This document shows, piece after piece, positions 34,998 to 37,532 of a stretch of 37,532 nt of DNA. The notes beneath the pieces are model-generated. The model worked only from the letters and a program-made list of their open reading frames with translations, did no database searches and was not told where the DNA came from. Origin of the DNA: Desulfobacteraceae bacterium (GTDB lineage Bacteria > Desulfobacterota > Desulfobacteria > Desulfobacterales > Desulfosarcinaceae); NCBI GenBank assembly GCA_024230435.1, contig JAAERL010000397.1, positions 1 through 37,532 on the forward strand. Reading direction: 5' to 3'. A program made the position numbers and the translations under genes. Every line of letters begins with the position of its first letter. The stretch's first letter is position 1.

Positions 34998-36650
34998 TCA
35001 GAACGGTAACGAAATATAGTAAGTACTCAATTGCTCATTTAACCATTCAACGATGGTTGCGTCAGAAGCTCTCAAACCATCCTGGGACGATTCTTGATCA
35101 TGCCCTTCAGAGGATTTTTCTGCGGGATCTTCTACAGGCTGTTCTTCTTCATCCGGATATACTGTACTATTACCGTCGCCGGCGCCCGTCATTTGAAGAG
35201 TTTGATCCTTGATATAAAACATCAGGGCCATAGTCGCAGAAAGAAAAACACGCGGATCGGAGTCATATTTCCCGCCACGGCTTGGCTGGGAAACAAACTG
35301 GTTGCCGTCATGAGTCTGGGCCAGGGCGAACCAATAGCGGTGATAATTCATTAGGGTACTAAAACTTTCCGGGTTATAAGCTGCTCCCATGGCCACCCAG
35401 CTCATTCCCAGAATGCAATTGCCGTGGGTATCGGGAAAACTTTTGTAGTGATTGTCAACCCCTATAAAACCGGCGTGCAAATCGGCAACTGAATTGGAAA
35501 TAGGCGAAAGATAATGAGCAACAGCCGATGCGCCCGTGCGGCCGATGTCGCCCCATCTATCTTCACTTGCCACCTTATTGCGATACCAGACATAGCCGGC
35601 CTGATTGGTTGCATCGGCCAAGAATTTATAGCCGTTTTCCAGTACGGTTTTATCGACCTCTATACCGCAGCGCTCAATCAGCGAAAGAGCAGTAAGCGCC
35701 TGGGCAGTAAGCATGCTAAAAGGGCCATAGCCGCTCATAAAGGCTTTATGTCCCCATCCGCCAAATCGATCCATCAGTCCTGTATTATCGTTAATAAGCT
35801 GGTTCTCGTTGGTTAACTGGGCGGCCGTGAGCCAGGTTTTAATCTCTTGCAGTTCTTTTTTCACCCACTCTTCTCCGGTAGCCAGGTAGTATTCGGCAAG
35901 CATGATGCCGGTAAAGGTGTATCGCCATGTCCGCAGTCCGCCTTCTTGTATACTGGGCTCAGCAACGGTTTGCTGAGCAAAATTTTCCGCAGCCTTTTTA
36001 ACCAGCGGCAGGTATTCAGGATTGCCGCTGGCCAGCAAGGCCAATGCGGCTATAAAGGTAGTTTGCTGTCCTTTCCAAGTTCCATCGCTCTCTTGCTTAG
36101 AAGCTACAAAAGCGCAGAGCTCTTCGCGCTGACGGTCGGCCTTGGGGCAATTGTAGGGAAATTCGTCAGAGTAGGCTCCATACTCGGTACCTACATCTAT
36201 TTCAACAGTTTCCGTTGAACCGCCGCGCTGGACAGTAAGGGTCAATATGCCGTTTGAGCCATAGCTTTGTTCAAGAGCGTTTCCAAAATCCATCAAGGGC
36301 CCTTCACCGCCGAAGTTTTCTGGTCCCCAGCCGTTTTTGTGCTCAGTTTCAAATGCTTTTCCGTTAGCTCCGGTAATCTGATCGCCCGCCTCAAGTTTGC
36401 CCGCAGCGGGCGAATCCGGGAAAACGTACTCAATAAAAAGCGCCTTAAGATTGCTTTCGCTGAGCTTGGCGCGTGCGCCGGTCATTCCAAGGTTAACAAA
36501 AAAACCGGGCACTTGAGCGTCCGGACCTACATCAGTAGTCTGGCTCCAGGGCGTACCGTCCTCTTCATCCCAGCTTACAGCCAGGGCTGATGTGTGAACA
36601 AACAAAGTCGAACATAAAAACAATCCAATGATACAAAATTTTAGTTTCAT
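34998..36650 (-). CDS. Secreted PDZ plus alpha/alpha-toroid protein, DUF6288-like
   Basis: 550 residues. A signal peptide (1-24, ending SALA) is followed by a PDZ-like region at about 50-155: GFFVNLGMTGARAKL, then IEYVFPDSPAAGKLEAGDQITGANG, typical of PDZ ligand loops. Residues about 165-480 are helical repeats of the squalene-cyclase/prenyltransferase toroid kind (CAFVASKQESDGTWKG, then TTFIAALALLASGNPEYLPLVKKA, GGWGHKAF). The combination matches proteins annotated DUF6288 in other phyla. The C-terminal 70 residues are acidic and disordered, ending in VEWLNEQLSTYYISLPF. An AGGTG ribosome binding site supports the start. Exported, single gene. A related gene lies upstream at the window edge. 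Enzymatic function is unknown. Confidence 0.8.
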   Translation of the reverse strand: MKLKFCIIGLFLCSTLFVHTSALAVSWDEEDGTPWSQTTDVGPDAQVPGFFVNLGMTGARAKLSESNLKALFIEYVFPDSPAAGKLEAGDQITGANGKAFETEHKNGWGPENFGGEGPLMDFGNALEQSYGSNGILTLTVQRGGSTETVEIDVGTEYGAYSDEFPYNCPKADRQREELCAFVASKQESDGTWKGQQTTFIAALALLASGNPEYLPLVKKAAENFAQQTVAEPSIQEGGLRTWRYTFTGIMLAEYYLATGEEWVKKELQEIKTWLTAAQLTNENQLINDNTGLMDRFGGWGHKAFMSGYGPFSMLTAQALTALSLIERCGIEVDKTVLENGYKFLADATNQAGYVWYRNKVASEDRWGDIGRTGASAVAHYLSPISNSVADLHAGFIGVDNHYKSFPDTHGNCILGMSWVAMGAAYNPESFSTLMNYHRYWFALAQTHDGNQFVSQPSRGGKYDSDPRVFLSATMALMFYIKDQTLQMTGAGDGNSTVYPDEEEQPVEDPAEKSSEGHDQESSQDGLRASDATIVEWLNEQLSTYYISLPF

Positions 36651-37295
36651 GGCAAGTTACACCTTTCCAAATTGTTAGCAGTTACTTGCTTAAAAAGCGT
36701 AATCAGCCTGTGACAACGTTATTAAAATAACCAAAGCACTGTCATTGTGCGGCCCATGTCAAAATCGGGACTATTCAGGTAAAAGCGTAGTCCCGCCTTC
36801 ACGGGATTGAGATAAAAGACAGACTGATTTTTTACAAAAATATCACTTTCTCAGGTTTGCTCATGTTGTGGTTAGGTTCTTAGCAGCTCATCATTGAGGA
36901 TAAAATCGTGATGTGATGATAATTGGGGTCTGCTTGGCTTACTATAAATCGCTAAATGGCACTAAGATTCATAATTTCAACATGAGGCTTGAAAAATATA
37001 GAAGCCCTGTTGTGATAAATTGTTGCAAATATCACACCAGATAAAAATCTTAAAACCGGCATCGGTAACGCGATCATGCCTGTAAATGACAAATGCGGTT
37101 TAATTACGATTCGTTAATGGCCGAAGGGACAAAACAATACAGTATCAGACAGTAGGCGCGGCCGCAAAAATTTTAAATATCCATCCGTATATAACCACTT
37201 CAATTAAGAGAAAAATACGAAAATAGAACAGTGTAATTCAAAAGTGAAACTGCAGCCGCGGTTCACTTATTAACATACCGGAATTGATATGGTTT
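36651..37295. other. Intergenic stretch with a REP-like palindrome
   Basis: No supportable gene. CGGGACT (36766-36772), AGTCCCG (36789-36795) and CGGGATT (36802-36808) allow two mutually exclusive hairpins; the second, with loop CCTTCA, looks like a widespread intergenic palindrome type. A TTGACA on the minus strand at 36756-36761 region is not followed by a good -10. Confidence 0.4.
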
Positions 37296-37329
37296 AACCA
37301 ATGCCTTCTTTGAAAAGAAAGGCAAGGTT
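37296..37329 (-). terminator. Hairpin after the partial DUF6288-like gene
   Basis: AACC (37296-37299) and TGCCTT (37302-37307) pair with AAGGCA (37319-37324) and GGTT (37326-37329). It resembles the hairpin after the neighbouring gene, and both are followed on the plus strand by TGAACGATC, so the 3' flanks are homologous. Confidence 0.5.
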
Positions 37330-37370
37330 GAACGATCAAAATCAGAGCAGGGATGAAATAAAGCAAGTAT

Positions 37371-37532
37371 TTACGTGTTTATCGCCCATTCGATTACGGG
37401 CGTTTCAGAAGCAGTCGAATTTTTCAGGGAAGAATTTTCTTCGCCCGTACTTGCTGCAACCGGAGATTCTGCTGGCCAATCTTCCTGGCCTTGATAGGGC
37501 CCTGATAGGAAGCGGAAGAATTTTGCAAACTC
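37371..37532 (-). CDS. 3' end of a second DUF6288-like gene (partial)
   Basis: The last 53 codons of a minus-strand gene whose start lies beyond the window. The C-terminus TASETPVIEWAINT corresponds to RASDATIVEWLNEQ of the neighbouring secreted protein, and the preceding acidic, serine-rich stretch matches its disordered tail. Both stops are followed by similar hairpins. It reads as a tandem paralogue; domain content upstream is not visible. Confidence 0.6.
   Translation of the reverse strand, partial: EFAKFFRFLSGPYQGQEDWPAESPVAASTGEENSSLKNSTASETPVIEWAINT

Noticed and set aside
36756-36820. A known riboswitch before the DUF6288 gene
   Set aside because: No recognised aptamer core could be matched; the pairing is explained by a simple palindrome.
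1-37532. CRISPR arrays, tRNA or rRNA genes
   Set aside because: No regular spaced repeats other than the coding 30-bp tandem repeats, and no cloverleaf or rRNA signature seen by eye.

Overview
This window looks like chromosomal DNA of a strictly anaerobic, Gram-negative member of the Desulfobacterota, probably a Desulfobacterales-type sulfate reducer. The pointers are an EtfAB plus membrane FeS/cytochrome b module for feeding electrons to menaquinone, two HdrD-like CCG-domain proteins, a formate dehydrogenase, a polyferredoxin/c-type cytochrome locus, selenoprotein genes, and Omp85/TamB genes of an outer membrane. The assignment is an inference from gene content; there is no rRNA in the window and I saw no tRNA.

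Layout. 1-8.7 kb: a palindromic repeat, a secreted/membrane pentapeptide-repeat protein, and a tamB-tamA pair in which tamB comes first. 8.8-18.4 kb: a fatty-acid oxidation region with an operon for an ETF:menaquinone oxidoreductase followed by etfB and etfA, a divergent acyl-CoA ligase, an acyl-CoA dehydrogenase and a TetR regulator. Two near-identical palindromes (arms ATGAATGA/TCATTCAY) in front of the oxidoreductase operon and the regulator match the known FadR/TetR operator type. They tie both transcripts into one acyl-CoA-responsive circuit. 19-20.4 kb: a CCG-domain Fe-S oxidoreductase whose frame is interrupted by a TGA that reads best as selenocysteine, with a hairpin just behind it. 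20.4-22.5 kb: an acetoacetate-decarboxylase-like gene and a ketopantoate-reductase-like gene in an operon with its own promoter and palindromic operator. 22.6-24 kb: decayed DNA holding an IS630-type transposase remnant, a large hairpin and a broken small secreted-protein gene.

24-28.4 kb: a four-gene electron-transfer locus: outer-membrane porin-like protein, FMN-binding membrane protein with a flavinylation motif, a NapH-NapG-like fused polyferredoxin, and a duplicated dihaem cytochrome c. 28.4-31 kb: a large protein with an N-terminal F-box, hydrophobic segments and coiled coils, unusual for a bacterium. 31.2-34.4 kb: a small MITE-like element and a selenocysteine formate dehydrogenase alpha subunit. 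35-37.5 kb: a secreted PDZ plus alpha/alpha-toroid protein of the DUF6288 type and the 3' end of a related gene that runs off the window.

Functionally, the central theme is electron flow: acyl-CoA is activated and dehydrogenated, electrons pass through EtfAB to menaquinone, and separate modules handle formate oxidation, thiol/disulfide or soluble FeS transfer, and extracytoplasmic flavin/haem transfer. The most interesting items are the selenocysteine CCG protein, the F-box protein and the flavinylated electron-transfer locus.
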